From: Thiodiazotropha sp040793985
Lineage (GTDB): Bacteria; Pseudomonadota; Gammaproteobacteria; Chromatiales; Chromatiaceae
NCBI GenBank assembly: GCA_040793985.1
Contig: JBFNJI010000046.1
Span: 1-64,000, forward strand
DNA length: 64,000 nucleotides
Direction of reading: 5' to 3'
Below, piece by piece: positions 25,332-35,007 of this stretch. The position numbers were made by a program, and so were the translations under genes. The notes below the pieces were generated by a model that was not told the origin of the DNA, searched no databases, and worked only from the letters and a program-made list of their open reading frames with translations. Position 1 is the stretch's first letter. Every line of letters begins with the position of its first letter.

Positions 25332-25853
25332 ATGGTAGAAAAAAACGACCAGGATACTCAGAACGAACCGGCAGATGCGGGAGTTTCTGAGACCGATATC
25401 AGAAGTAGCCAGGACTCAATGGATCGCCTCTCAATGGCGTTCGAGACGAGTGCACGGCGTTGGGAGCTTATCGTCTATCCATCACTTTTTGCCTTCATCC
25501 TGTTGGCAGCCTATGGTTTCTATCTAATCTTCAGTCTGGCCAAGGATATCCATTTTCTCGCCTTGAGCGTCGATTCCAACATGAACGTGATGTCCAGCAA
25601 CCTGATGACCATGACCGATAGTGTCAGCCAACTCTCCGCCAATGTGCGTACCATGGCCGTGAGTGTGGATTCGATGGCCCAGGATGTGAGAACCCTGCAA
25701 CCCATGCTCACCAGTATGGATTCCATGGAGGAGTCGATGAAGACCATGACTCACGCCACCTATAACATGCAGCGGGACATGCATTCGATGAATTACAATA
25801 TCCATGATGTCTCGCGCCCTATGACCTTCTGGAACTCATTTATGCCCTGGTGA
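25332..25853 (+). CDS. One-TM coiled-coil protein with C-terminal RPM-F-NSF-PW motif (copy 2)
   Basis: 173 residues and a paralog of the gene at 9029: an acidic N-terminus, then SMAFETSARRWELIVYPSLF running into a single TM helix (FILLAAYGFYLIFSLA), and a periplasmic Met/Ser/Asn-rich coiled coil (MTDSVSQLSANVRTMAVSVD, MLTSMDSMEESMKTMT) ending SRPMTFWNSFMPW. The shared architecture, TM spacing and last motif make duplication likely. It follows the ParA/DUF302 operon by about 225 bp after a terminator and has its own promoter region. Function unknown; the C-terminal motif looks like a conserved docking end. Confidence 0.78.
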   Translation: MVEKNDQDTQNEPADAGVSETDIRSSQDSMDRLSMAFETSARRWELIVYPSLFAFILLAAYGFYLIFSLAKDIHFLALSVDSNMNVMSSNLMTMTDSVSQLSANVRTMAVSVDSMAQDVRTLQPMLTSMDSMEESMKTMTHATYNMQRDMHSMNYNIHDVSRPMTFWNSFMPW

Positions 25854-26196
25854 TATGGGCTGAATCGGCCAGCATCGCTGATCCGGGATCTGACTTGCGC
25901 GTGCCGTGCTGGTGCCCATCAAAACAACCCGTAGGGGCTATAGCGTTTTTCATCCCGATAAACCACATGCCTCTCTGAGCAGGTAATCAGTTACGGAGCA
26001 TAAGTTCTCACCTCGATGCAGTCTCAAGAGGTAATTTTCCCGGTGGTGCAGTAATTTATTCCAGTCTATTTCTGATAATTATCCAGAATAGACTTATAAT
26101 TCTTTGTATCAACAACCTTAACGCTCATAGGGTGACAAGTGTAACCTGCGATAAGGACATCAGTATCTACACGGACTTTTACCAGGTAAAGCGGCT
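25854..26196. other. Intergenic region, no gene seen
   Basis: About 340 bp with scattered T-rich stretches, probably promoter DNA for the PAS-rich signalling gene. No RNA structure or repeat recognised. Confidence 0.5.
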
Positions 26197-29100
26197 GTGG
26201 TGGGTCTGGTGACTGAAATATCTCCTCAAATTGTCCAAATCTTTCTGTTGCTCATTGCTGTTCTCTCCCTCGGCATCGCCGCTTACAGTTGGTTTAAAGC
26301 AAAAGGCCTGAGATTTAGCGAGGATCAGAGTCAGAAGTATCGAAATCTGTTTGATCAGGCTGGCGATGGCATAATCGTTCACGATGCCGACGGTAAAATC
26401 CTCGATGTAAATCATGCGATTTGCGACCTGTTCGGCTATAGCATGGATGAGTTTTGCCAACTTACAGTTCCCCAGCTACACCCTTCGGATATTGCTGTTG
26501 TCGAAAAAAGCCGTGAAGCCTTCGCATTGGTTGCACGTGACGGTCAAGTCAGATTTGAAAACGATTTCATTACCAGGGACGGAGAGATTTTGATCGGGGA
26601 TGTAACCGCAAAGGTCATCCACGATAGCGGCGGTAAATACATCCATGCCGTGTTTCGCAATGTTACAGTTCAGAAGCAGATGGAGGCTGCGCTGAAAAAA
26701 CAGAATCAGCAATATCTTTCCCTGCTCGAGAATGTCAACGTCATTAGTTGGGAACTCGACCTCTCCAACACAAATTTTATCTACGTATCACCCAACGCGG
26801 AGCGCATTCTCGGATATCCGATGAAGGATTGGGTGAACATGGATTCATGGGTCTCCATGGTGCTGGTTGAGGATCGGGAATTTGCCAGAAAATATTGCAC
26901 GGCTGAGGCGCTTGCCGGCCGGGATCATACGTTTGAATATCGTATGCAGAAACAAAATGGCGAGATTATCTGGATATTGGAGGTAGTCCGGGTGATAAAG
27001 GATCAGACGGATAATCCTGTTAGGTTGGCTGGATTTATGTTTGATAACACCGATCAACATGAACTGACGGCAAAACTGGACGAGAGCCGCAGGGCTTATC
27101 GGAATGCACAAGAGATCGCGCAATTGGGATATTGGCAAATGGATATCAAGACCGGGAAAATCACCTGGTCAGATGATATTTTCCGGATGCTGGGAATGGC
27201 TCCCGAAACGGAGCTGGGGGTGGAATTTCTTGCCAATATCGTACATCCCGATGATTGGCCAAAAGTTGAGTCATCACTAAAAACAGCCATCCGTGAAGGT
27301 ACTGTGCACGAGATGGAGTACCGTGTCAGCTGTCCAGGCAGACACAATGAAATATTGTGGGTCTATTCCAAGGCGGAGCGATTGCGGGATTCCAGCGGTC
27401 AAGCAAAAAGCCTGTCTGGGATTGTGCAGGATATTACCGAACGCAAGCAGAACGAGTTGGCTCTGCGGGAAAGCGAATCATTCTTGAACGACATCTTCGA
27501 CGCCATTCAGAATGGTATCAGCATCCTGGATACGGATTTCAATATTGTCAAAACAAACCGCTGGCTTGACGAGTATTATACGGACAAAAAACCCCTTATA
27601 GGTAAAAAGTGTTATCACGTCTATCAAGACAGCGATGCAGTCTGTGATTTTTGCCCGACCAAGGATGTATTGGAAACCGGTTTGCCAAAAACTGACACCT
27701 TAAAGGTACCCCTCGCGGGTGGTGGAACAGGCTGGGTCGAATTATCCGTATTTCCCGTTAAAAATGAAGCAGGTCGCATCGTTAATGTAATCGAATACAT
27801 CAAGGATATTACAAAGAGAAAGACTGCGGAGAGCAGACTGGCACGTTTTCGAAATCTCCTTGAACAATCGAGTGATGTAATACTCATTATCAATGCCGAT
27901 ACTTCCCGCATTGTGGATGCCAATATGGCGGCATGTAAAAGTCTGGGTTATGACCTGGATAAGCTGTTAACACTGCATGTCTGGGAGATCGATAGCAATA
28001 TGGCAGATCAGGAGGCCTGGCATGCATGGGTTGATTCCCTCGCAAAGCAGACGGATGTGGTAAGTGAAAGCCGCTATTTGAGAAATAACGGTGATCGATT
28101 TCCAGTTGAGGTTAATACCCGGCATGTCGAAACCGAAGATGAAGATCTGATTATAGCCATTGCGCGAGATCTGAGTGACATTGTTAGAATTCATGATCAG
28201 CTTGTTGAGAGTGAGAGCAAACTGCGAACCATACTCGATAATGTCGATGCCTTTATTTACCTCAAGGATCTGGATGGCAAATATCTTTTTGCCAACAAGG
28301 CGGTACGTGATCTATGGCATGCCGATATGGACGATATCCTTGGTTATGGCGATGAAAAGTTTTTTGATGAAGCCAGTTCACAGGCAATAAGGATCAATGA
28401 CAGCAAGGTGTTGAATGAGGGCATGATCCTGCGCGCCCATGAAACCAATACTGTTCCGCAGACTGGGAAAACCGCAGTATATCAATCGACGAAGCTGCCC
28501 CTGAGGCACGAGGATGGAGAGATCTATGCACTGTGCGGGATCTCTATGGATGTCACCGAACAGAAAAAAGCGGAAACGGACCTAAAGGAGAGTGAACGGC
28601 GTTTCAAGATCGCAGGTCAGGCAGCATATGACCTGATCTATGAATGGGATGTGGCCAGTGACGAGTTGAAATGGTACAGCGACATTGACCGGATACTTGG
28701 TTATGCAGAGGGTCAAATCTCCCAAAATATTCGCGCATGGCTGGATCTTATCCATCCAGATGATCTGCAATTCATGCAGGACAGTGTTGAATTACATCGC
28801 ACCTCATCGAGCGATATCCAGTACGAATACAGAGTAAGACATGCGGATGGATCCTACCGGTATTGGAGTGACCATGCCTTGCCCATGCTGGATAAGGATA
28901 ATAAACCGTATCGATGGGTGGGTGTTTGTGCTGATATAACGCTGCTAAAAGAGCATCAGTTGCAGCTTGAGCATAATGCCAACCACGATCTGTTAACCGG
29001 ATTGCCGAATCGTGTATTGCTTAGTGATCGCCTGAAGCAGGCGATGCTCCAGGAAAAACGTTTCAAGCAGAAACTTGCTGTTGTCTATATCGATTTGGAC

Positions 29101-30648
29101 GGATTCAAGCAGATCAATGACCGCTATGGGCATGATGTGGGCGATCAGGTACTGATCGGTATGGCGAATCGGTTCAGTACATCGTTGCGTGAGGGAGATA
29201 CCATATCCCGCTTTGGCGGTGATGAGTTTGTTGCCGTATTGAGTGGTGTCGGTGGTAAGGAGTCATGTGTTCCCTTGCTCAAACGCCTGCTGCAGGCGTC
29301 AACGCAGCCAATTCAGGAAAGTGGTGAATATATCCAGTTGAGTGCCAGTCTTGGTATCAGCCTGTACCCACAGGAAGAAGATGTGGATGGCGATCAGTTG
29401 TTACGTCAGGCGGATCAGGCGATGTACCAGGCCAAGCTGGCAGGGAAGAACCGATACAGTTTTTTTGATACAGAGTATGACCGAACTCTCAGGGGTAAAA
29501 AAGAGGACGTACAAAGAATTGAAAAAGGACTGTTGGCGAGCGAATTCGAGCTTTACTATCAACCAAAGGTTAATATGAGTGATGGTAAGGTTGTGGGTGT
29601 AGAGGCGTTGTTGCGTTGGCGGCATCCTCAGCAGGGATTGCTGTTGCCCGCACATTTCCTGCCGGTAATCGAAGATCATGCTGTTGCGGTGGATTTGGGT
29701 GAGTGGGTGCTGGATAGTGCGCTTTCCCAGCTTGCAGAGTGGGAAAGTCAAGGTTTGTTTACGGCTGTCAGCGTCAATATAGGTGCGCAGCAGTTGCAAA
29801 CAACGGACTTTGTGAGGCGGTTGAAAGAGATCATGCAGCGCTATCCGGAAATTGAGCCTACTCGGTTGCAGCTCGAAATATTGGAAACCAGCGCGCTGAA
29901 TGACATAAGTCATATCACAAAAATAATGCAGGAGTGTCTTGAGTTCGGTGTGAGCTTCGCACTTGATGATTTCGGTACCGGTTACTCATCCTTGTCCTAT
30001 CTCAAACATTTACCGGCAACCAGTATTAAGATAGATCGCTCCTTCGTGCGGGACATGTTGCATGATCCCGATGACCTGGCGATTCTGGAAGGTATCCTAG
30101 GTATGGCAACAGCATTCCGGCGAAATATCATTGCCGAGGGAGTCGAGTCGGCTGAGCATGGAGAGCTGTTGCTTAAACTCGGTTGCAAGTATGCGCAGGG
30201 TTATGGAATTGCAAAGCCGATGCCGCCGCATGAGTTTCCTGAGTGGCTGAGCAAATGGTCGCCCTTTGAGAGTTGGCAACATCAACGTCGGGTTAGTCGC
30301 GATGATCTGTCTTTGTTGTTTGCCGGTATTGAACACCGCGCATGGGTGAATGGTGTTGAAGGATCAATCCTCAACAAGGTAAGTAACTTTCCTGTTCTCG
30401 ACCATACCAAGTGCCGGTTTGCCGCCTGGCTCAGTGGCGATGGGTATACAAACTATAGTCATTTGGATGCCTACCAGGAAATTGTAATGCTGCATGAGCA
30501 TATACATGTTTTTGTTAAAACCCTGGCTCACAAGTGTCGGCAGGGAGAGTACGAACAAGCGGCTGACGGGCTTCCTGAGTTACGCAGACAGGCGCAGTTT
30601 CTTTTGAGCTTGTTAGATGGCTTGGTCGGTTCAGCAAGCCAGCAATGA
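26197..30648 (+). CDS. Multi-PAS GGDEF-EAL protein with CZB domain
   Basis: A large c-di-GMP signalling protein of 1483 residues. After one hydrophobic segment (IVQIFLLLIAVLSLGIAAYS) come seven PAS modules, about residues 45-915 (sensor boxes such as YRNLFDQAGDGIIVHDADGK). A GGDEF domain follows (FGGDEF near 1005, intact), then an EAL domain (GVEALLRW near 1134 and DDFGTGYS near 1256), and a C-terminal CZB zinc-binding domain (EHRAW near 1378, KCRFAAWL near 1405, LHEH near 1432). It should both make and break c-di-GMP, tuned by PAS ligands and zinc or redox. Start GTG at 26197; an upstream RBS is not evident. Confidence 0.92.
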   Translation: MVGLVTEISPQIVQIFLLLIAVLSLGIAAYSWFKAKGLRFSEDQSQKYRNLFDQAGDGIIVHDADGKILDVNHAICDLFGYSMDEFCQLTVPQLHPSDIAVVEKSREAFALVARDGQVRFENDFITRDGEILIGDVTAKVIHDSGGKYIHAVFRNVTVQKQMEAALKKQNQQYLSLLENVNVISWELDLSNTNFIYVSPNAERILGYPMKDWVNMDSWVSMVLVEDREFARKYCTAEALAGRDHTFEYRMQKQNGEIIWILEVVRVIKDQTDNPVRLAGFMFDNTDQHELTAKLDESRRAYRNAQEIAQLGYWQMDIKTGKITWSDDIFRMLGMAPETELGVEFLANIVHPDDWPKVESSLKTAIREGTVHEMEYRVSCPGRHNEILWVYSKAERLRDSSGQAKSLSGIVQDITERKQNELALRESESFLNDIFDAIQNGISILDTDFNIVKTNRWLDEYYTDKKPLIGKKCYHVYQDSDAVCDFCPTKDVLETGLPKTDTLKVPLAGGGTGWVELSVFPVKNEAGRIVNVIEYIKDITKRKTAESRLARFRNLLEQSSDVILIINADTSRIVDANMAACKSLGYDLDKLLTLHVWEIDSNMADQEAWHAWVDSLAKQTDVVSESRYLRNNGDRFPVEVNTRHVETEDEDLIIAIARDLSDIVRIHDQLVESESKLRTILDNVDAFIYLKDLDGKYLFANKAVRDLWHADMDDILGYGDEKFFDEASSQAIRINDSKVLNEGMILRAHETNTVPQTGKTAVYQSTKLPLRHEDGEIYALCGISMDVTEQKKAETDLKESERRFKIAGQAAYDLIYEWDVASDELKWYSDIDRILGYAEGQISQNIRAWLDLIHPDDLQFMQDSVELHRTSSSDIQYEYRVRHADGSYRYWSDHALPMLDKDNKPYRWVGVCADITLLKEHQLQLEHNANHDLLTGLPNRVLLSDRLKQAMLQEKRFKQKLAVVYIDLDGFKQINDRYGHDVGDQVLIGMANRFSTSLREGDTISRFGGDEFVAVLSGVGGKESCVPLLKRLLQASTQPIQESGEYIQLSASLGISLYPQEEDVDGDQLLRQADQAMYQAKLAGKNRYSFFDTEYDRTLRGKKEDVQRIEKGLLASEFELYYQPKVNMSDGKVVGVEALLRWRHPQQGLLLPAHFLPVIEDHAVAVDLGEWVLDSALSQLAEWESQGLFTAVSVNIGAQQLQTTDFVRRLKEIMQRYPEIEPTRLQLEILETSALNDISHITKIMQECLEFGVSFALDDFGTGYSSLSYLKHLPATSIKIDRSFVRDMLHDPDDLAILEGILGMATAFRRNIIAEGVESAEHGELLLKLGCKYAQGYGIAKPMPPHEFPEWLSKWSPFESWQHQRRVSRDDLSLLFAGIEHRAWVNGVEGSILNKVSNFPVLDHTKCRFAAWLSGDGYTNYSHLDAYQEIVMLHEHIHVFVKTLAHKCRQGEYEQAADGLPELRRQAQFLLSLLDGLVGSASQQ

Positions 30649-30732
30649 ATGTACACCGATGTTTGTGATGTCAGCAGCAGAGTAATCCGGTTTGATCATA
30701 ATCCAGTGCATAATGGCGCATGACTGGACACA

Positions 30733-32814
30733 CTATTCAGTGTGGAAGTCGTAATTGATGGACGTCGACGGCTCCTGGATGAAATAGCCACGGATATAGT
30801 TGACGCCGATTGACCAGAGAATGGCCAGGCTGCTGGCATCCTCCACACCCGATGCGATGGTTTTTATATTCTGATCCTGGATCACTTCGTTAAGATGGTT
30901 CAGGGCATCCTGCTTGTCCTGGTTCTCGAACAGATCTGAGAGAAATGAGCTGTGAAACTGAATGAAGTCCAAGGGAAAGCTGCCAAGGATAGCCTCCGGT
31001 TTCTTCGCCATGCCGAAATGGTGAACACAGGTTTTACATTTGATTTTTTTCAAACCGTCGGCAAGTTTCTCCAGTTGATGAAGGTGGGAGCGCGCATTCT
31101 CATCATCGAACTGAAAGGTAACCCAGGAACCTTTCGCTTCATAATCCCGCAGACAGTCACAAATGAACAGCAGTAGGGTGTCATCTTCCAGGGTGGCACC
31201 GGAAATACTGATCAGAAAATTGATCTTTTTTCCCTGTTTTCTTTGTTTGGCCAGTTCTTCAATGGCATGGCGTATAACCCAGCGATCCAGTTCAGGCATG
31301 CGATTGAGGGAATTTACCTGATTCAGAAAGTGCTCCGGCTGGATCTCCTCCTGGTTCTCGTCTATGAGACGTACCGTCACCGCATAGTTTTCTCTGGTGT
31401 CGCCGTGCAGGCTGACTATGGGTTGATAGGCAAGCTTGAAGGTACTGTTTTCGAAGGCGTAGCGGATCAGGTTGCTGAGGTTGGCCTCGCTAGCCGTTGC
31501 TTGGGCATCTTCCGGTAACTGGGTGTCGGTTATATAGAAGTCGTTACCGCCATTTGAGCGGGCATGCTCACAGGCATGGTAGGCCTGGGTAACGAAATCG
31601 TGGCCGCTTAGGACATCATCGGAGGAGAAGACCACACCAATGCTGCAGGTTGGTTTTATATCACCCTCTGGAAATTCGTGTGCGGCTACCGTGTTGCAGA
31701 TGCTGCGGGCCATCTCTTCGGTCGCTTCCAACTCCAGGGTGGCCGAGAGGATGGTGAAGGTGTGATCGCCGAAACGTGCCAGGAGATCGTTACTTGAAGC
31801 ACTTTTTCGGATCTCCCCGGCAATTTCCAGGAGCAGTGCATCACTCGACTTGATGCCGGTTTTACTGCGGATTTCAGTAAAGTTATCCAAGGTGATGTAG
31901 AAAAGCGTCTGCGGATTCTGACCGTTATCGAAGTGTTGCCTGGCCTCTTCATCCACCTGGGCGATGAAATATTGACGATTGTAGAGACCGGTCTGGACAT
32001 CCTGGGTACTGAGCAGGCGAAGCTTCTCCTCGACTTCTCTGGAGATCGATTGGTCGCGAATGATGACCTGGGTACAAGACTCACCGTCGATACTGGCGGG
32101 TGTGAAATGGAGTTCGGCACTGAATTCCGAGCCGTTATCACGAATACAGGTGGTTTTCACCTCACTCGAGTGTTCGCTGTCGGCGCTCAATTTCCGTAAC
32201 AGCTTCTTGAATGGTGCGTGTTCGGCGGAAGCGATCATATCGAGTATGGGCAGGCCCTCGATCTCCTCCTCGCTGGCGAGGCCGAACAGCTCCAGATAGG
32301 CACGGTTGGCGGTAACATGCATACCTTCATGGACGTAGGCGATGGCATCTCTGGAACTCTCGGTGAGTGCATCGCAGCGTTCCTCGGCCTCTTCAAGTTG
32401 GCGTTCGACCCGTTGCAAACGACGCGCCGTCTTGAGGTGCCTGGCCTCGCGTAGAATTACCTGCACGAGATGTGCGTGGTCTTTCCTCAGTACCAGGTCG
32501 GTGACACCTTGGCGCATCAGTTCCAACTGCAGCTCATCATCAGGGGTATCAGAGACGGCGACCACCGGGATAATGGGGTTGATTGCGCCGATAATGGCAA
32601 ACATCTGGGTGGTGTCGAGGGCCTCGTTCTCCAGCGTATAGATAAGCAGATCGAGGGCTTTTTTCTCTTTTAACGCCGTACCCAGCTGATCGGCATCATG
32701 GTCTATGCGTGTGGCATGGGCCGGATTGCCGTTGTTTCGCAAGGCATCTAGGTAGGCCTCAACCTCGGGTGTCGAATTACCTACAACCAGTAACTCAATT
32801 GCATCTTCTGGCAT
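30733..32814 (-). CDS. FimX-like degenerate GGDEF-EAL protein
   Basis: 693 residues: a receiver-like N-terminal domain (about 1-130, without the phospho-Asp pattern), a PAS domain (about 145-265), then a GGDEF domain whose catalytic loop reads FGDHTF (near 350), and an EAL domain in which the EAL motif is replaced (YAVTVRL). Both enzymatic sites are therefore predicted inactive. The layout and the C-terminal GVNYIRGYFIQEP step match FimX, a c-di-GMP effector of type IV pili. It has AGGA nine bases before the ATG. Partner PilZ or pil genes are not in the window. Confidence 0.85.
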   Translation of the reverse strand: MPEDAIELLVVGNSTPEVEAYLDALRNNGNPAHATRIDHDADQLGTALKEKKALDLLIYTLENEALDTTQMFAIIGAINPIIPVVAVSDTPDDELQLELMRQGVTDLVLRKDHAHLVQVILREARHLKTARRLQRVERQLEEAEERCDALTESSRDAIAYVHEGMHVTANRAYLELFGLASEEEIEGLPILDMIASAEHAPFKKLLRKLSADSEHSSEVKTTCIRDNGSEFSAELHFTPASIDGESCTQVIIRDQSISREVEEKLRLLSTQDVQTGLYNRQYFIAQVDEEARQHFDNGQNPQTLFYITLDNFTEIRSKTGIKSSDALLLEIAGEIRKSASSNDLLARFGDHTFTILSATLELEATEEMARSICNTVAAHEFPEGDIKPTCSIGVVFSSDDVLSGHDFVTQAYHACEHARSNGGNDFYITDTQLPEDAQATASEANLSNLIRYAFENSTFKLAYQPIVSLHGDTRENYAVTVRLIDENQEEIQPEHFLNQVNSLNRMPELDRWVIRHAIEELAKQRKQGKKINFLISISGATLEDDTLLLFICDCLRDYEAKGSWVTFQFDDENARSHLHQLEKLADGLKKIKCKTCVHHFGMAKKPEAILGSFPLDFIQFHSSFLSDLFENQDKQDALNHLNEVIQDQNIKTIASGVEDASSLAILWSIGVNYIRGYFIQEPSTSINYDFHTE

Positions 32815-32843
32815 CTGGAATCATCCTGTTTCTCTTCGTGGCA

Positions 32844-33908
32844 TCAAGCTGCTGCGGCACTCTTGCGTCTCATCCTTACTGCATCGGCCAGGATTTCCAA
32901 TAGGGGCTCGCTATCCTCCCAGCTGATACAGGCGTCAGTGATACTCTTGCCGTAGGTCAGAGTCTCACCCTCGATCCTATCCTGCCTTCCCTCAACGAGG
33001 AAGCTTTCTATCATCGCCCCCATGATGCGTGGGTCGCCGCGTGCTACCTGGCTGGCGACATCACGTCCCACCAGGAGTTGCCTGGGGTGCTGCTTACGGC
33101 TGTTGGCGTGGCTGAAGTCGACCATTAATCTGGGTTTGAGGCCGTTGCTCTCCATCTCTTCAGCGGCAATGTTGATACTCTCCGAGTCATAGTTGGGGCG
33201 GCTGCCGCCTCTTAGAATGACATGGCAATCCTGATTGCCGTGGGTGGAAAAGATGGCCGATCTACCCTCTTTTGTAACCGAGAGGAAGTGGTGGGGGCGG
33301 GATGACGATCTTATGGCATCGAGGGCAACCCGCATGCTGCCGTTGGTTGCGTTCTTGAATCCCACCGGACAGGAGAGACCGGAAGCAAGCTCTCGATGGG
33401 CCTGGCTTTCCGTGGTGCGGGCTCCGATTGCACCCCAGCTGATCAGATCCGCGATGTATTGCGGACTGATCAAATCGAGATACTCCGTACCTGCCGGAAT
33501 ACCCAGATTATTGATGTCCAGGAGTAGCTTTCGTGCCAATCGCAGCCCTTTATTGATTTCGAACCTGTCATCCAGCGTGGGGTCGTTGATCAAGCCTTTC
33601 CAGCCCACCGTGGTGCGCGGTTTCTCGAAATAGACGCGCATCACCACTTCTAGATCGTTCCGCAGCCGCTCGCGTACCGGTTGCAGGTGCCTGGCATACT
33701 CAAGAGCGGCCTCGGGGTCGTGTACTGAGCAGGGGCCGATTATGACCAGTAGCCGGTCATCCTCGCCGTGGAGAATTCGGTGTATCTGGTTGCGTGCCGT
33801 ATAAACCGTATCGGCCGCCTTCTCCGAGATCGGAAGCTCTTCGTGGATGAGTGCAGGAGGACTCAACTCCTTGATGGCGTTGATGCGAAGATCGTCAGTC
33901 TGTTTCAT
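32844..33908 (-). CDS. 3-Deoxy-7-phosphoheptulonate synthase (DAHP synthase)
   Basis: First step of the shikimate pathway: phosphoenolpyruvate plus erythrose 4-phosphate. 354 residues of the class I AroF/G/H type. Motifs: LVIIGPCSVHDPEAALEYAR, MRVYFEKPRTTVGWKGLIND, GLRLARKLLLDINNLGIPAG, GARTTESQAHRELASGL, and VDFSHANSRKQ with metal ligands. No feedback-binding class can be assigned with confidence, so no aroF/G/H letter is given. It is followed by the FimX-like gene, 29 bp downstream on the same strand, which may or may not share its transcript. Confidence 0.95.
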   Translation of the reverse strand: MKQTDDLRINAIKELSPPALIHEELPISEKAADTVYTARNQIHRILHGEDDRLLVIIGPCSVHDPEAALEYARHLQPVRERLRNDLEVVMRVYFEKPRTTVGWKGLINDPTLDDRFEINKGLRLARKLLLDINNLGIPAGTEYLDLISPQYIADLISWGAIGARTTESQAHRELASGLSCPVGFKNATNGSMRVALDAIRSSSRPHHFLSVTKEGRSAIFSTHGNQDCHVILRGGSRPNYDSESINIAAEEMESNGLKPRLMVDFSHANSRKQHPRQLLVGRDVASQVARGDPRIMGAMIESFLVEGRQDRIEGETLTYGKSITDACISWEDSEPLLEILADAVRMRRKSAAAA

Positions 33909-34685
33909 GCGTTGATGTTCATATGCAGATCAAAATAAAAAAGTGATTATACATGCATAGGAATATTCAGCGATAAGCGAATGGTCGCAATATGATAGGT
34001 TTGTCAGTCAGGGTTTTACCGAATTGCAACCGGTTGGCAGCACCAATGCGCAGAGTCGCTAAAGAGTCTAAGAAATTAGTGGTTTTAGGCGGCTGGTATC
34101 CCCGCTGGGAGGGATCTGTCATTCTGCTGTCTCATCGACAGCATGAGCAGTCACAGCGATTGCGCCGCCATCTCCTGGTGATGAGCGAGGGCGGGAAAAA
34201 GAGGTCGAATTCACTTTTCAATTGGACTCCATGGTGAGCGAGGAATGTGACATCGAGATGGCGATCAACCACTCCCACTGCCGATCCACTGCGGCCTGGC
34301 TCTGCCTGTTGGATGAAAAAAAGCACCGCGGCAAGGCTGCCAGGACATCCCCGCGGACGCTATCCGGTGTCCTGAATGTATGCATCTGGCAAAATCCGTG
34401 GAATTATCTATAAGTATATGTATTATTTTATTTGCTACATATAAGAATTTATTTATTTATTGTTCGATCACAACACGCTTTAGCGTTCTCTCCCGTATCT
34501 AACGATTGTTGGGAGACATGCCTGAAAACATGAGCACCGAATGTGAAAACCGCTGCGCTGGCCGTTTCAGTAGACTTGGCCGGCATGGGGCACGGAACAA
34601 TCGGTATACTATGTGTGAGACGGTTAAACATGCATGAATTTAGTGATTTTTTCAGCAAACCATCAACGAGAGCAAGATTTTTAAT
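33909..34685. other. Gene-poor intergenic region
   Basis: About 780 bp between the DAHP synthase gene and the gene at 34686. Only short, non-convincing reading frames (33992-34237 and 34222-34413) without RBS or recognisable protein features. A very A/T-rich stretch lies at 34390-34460. Likely promoter regions for both divergent genes plus decayed sequence. Confidence 0.55.
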
Positions 34686-34988
34686 ATGGCAGAGAAGCGA
34701 TACCAGGGTATAGACAAGGACCCTACTGGCGCCATGAATCCCACTGGCAACATCATACGTGATGCCTGGGTGTTCGGTCTGATTCCCGAATCTGAGACCT
34801 GTGAGGGGTGGATGGTACAGGGGATAAACGATCTTTATGACAAGGTTACCAAAGAGTGGGAGAAATACGGACACCTGGTATCGAATCTTCCGCCGGAGTT
34901 GGCGGAGCGGCACAGCCGGATCTACCAACAAGCGGTTACCGATGCCAGGGAGAAGGGCTGGAATCCGGAACTGGGTGAAGATGATTGA
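34686..34988 (+). CDS. Hypothetical protein, 100 aa
   Basis: A small soluble protein with DPTGAMNPTGNIIRDAWVFG at the start, an ETCEGW core, and a helical end (ELAERHSRIYQQAVTDAREK). No signal or TM segment. It precedes the gene at 35008 by 19 bp in the same direction, so the two probably form a pair, and both run toward the cbb operon. No family recognised, but composition and spacing look genuine. Confidence 0.7.
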   Translation: MAEKRYQGIDKDPTGAMNPTGNIIRDAWVFGLIPESETCEGWMVQGINDLYDKVTKEWEKYGHLVSNLPPELAERHSRIYQQAVTDAREKGWNPELGEDD

Positions 34989-35007
34989 GTATTGGTAGTT
35001 CTTGGTT

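Noticed and set aside
33992..34413. Two short plus-strand frames near 34.1 kb
   Set aside because: No start signals, no protein-like pattern, and they overlap each other in different frames.
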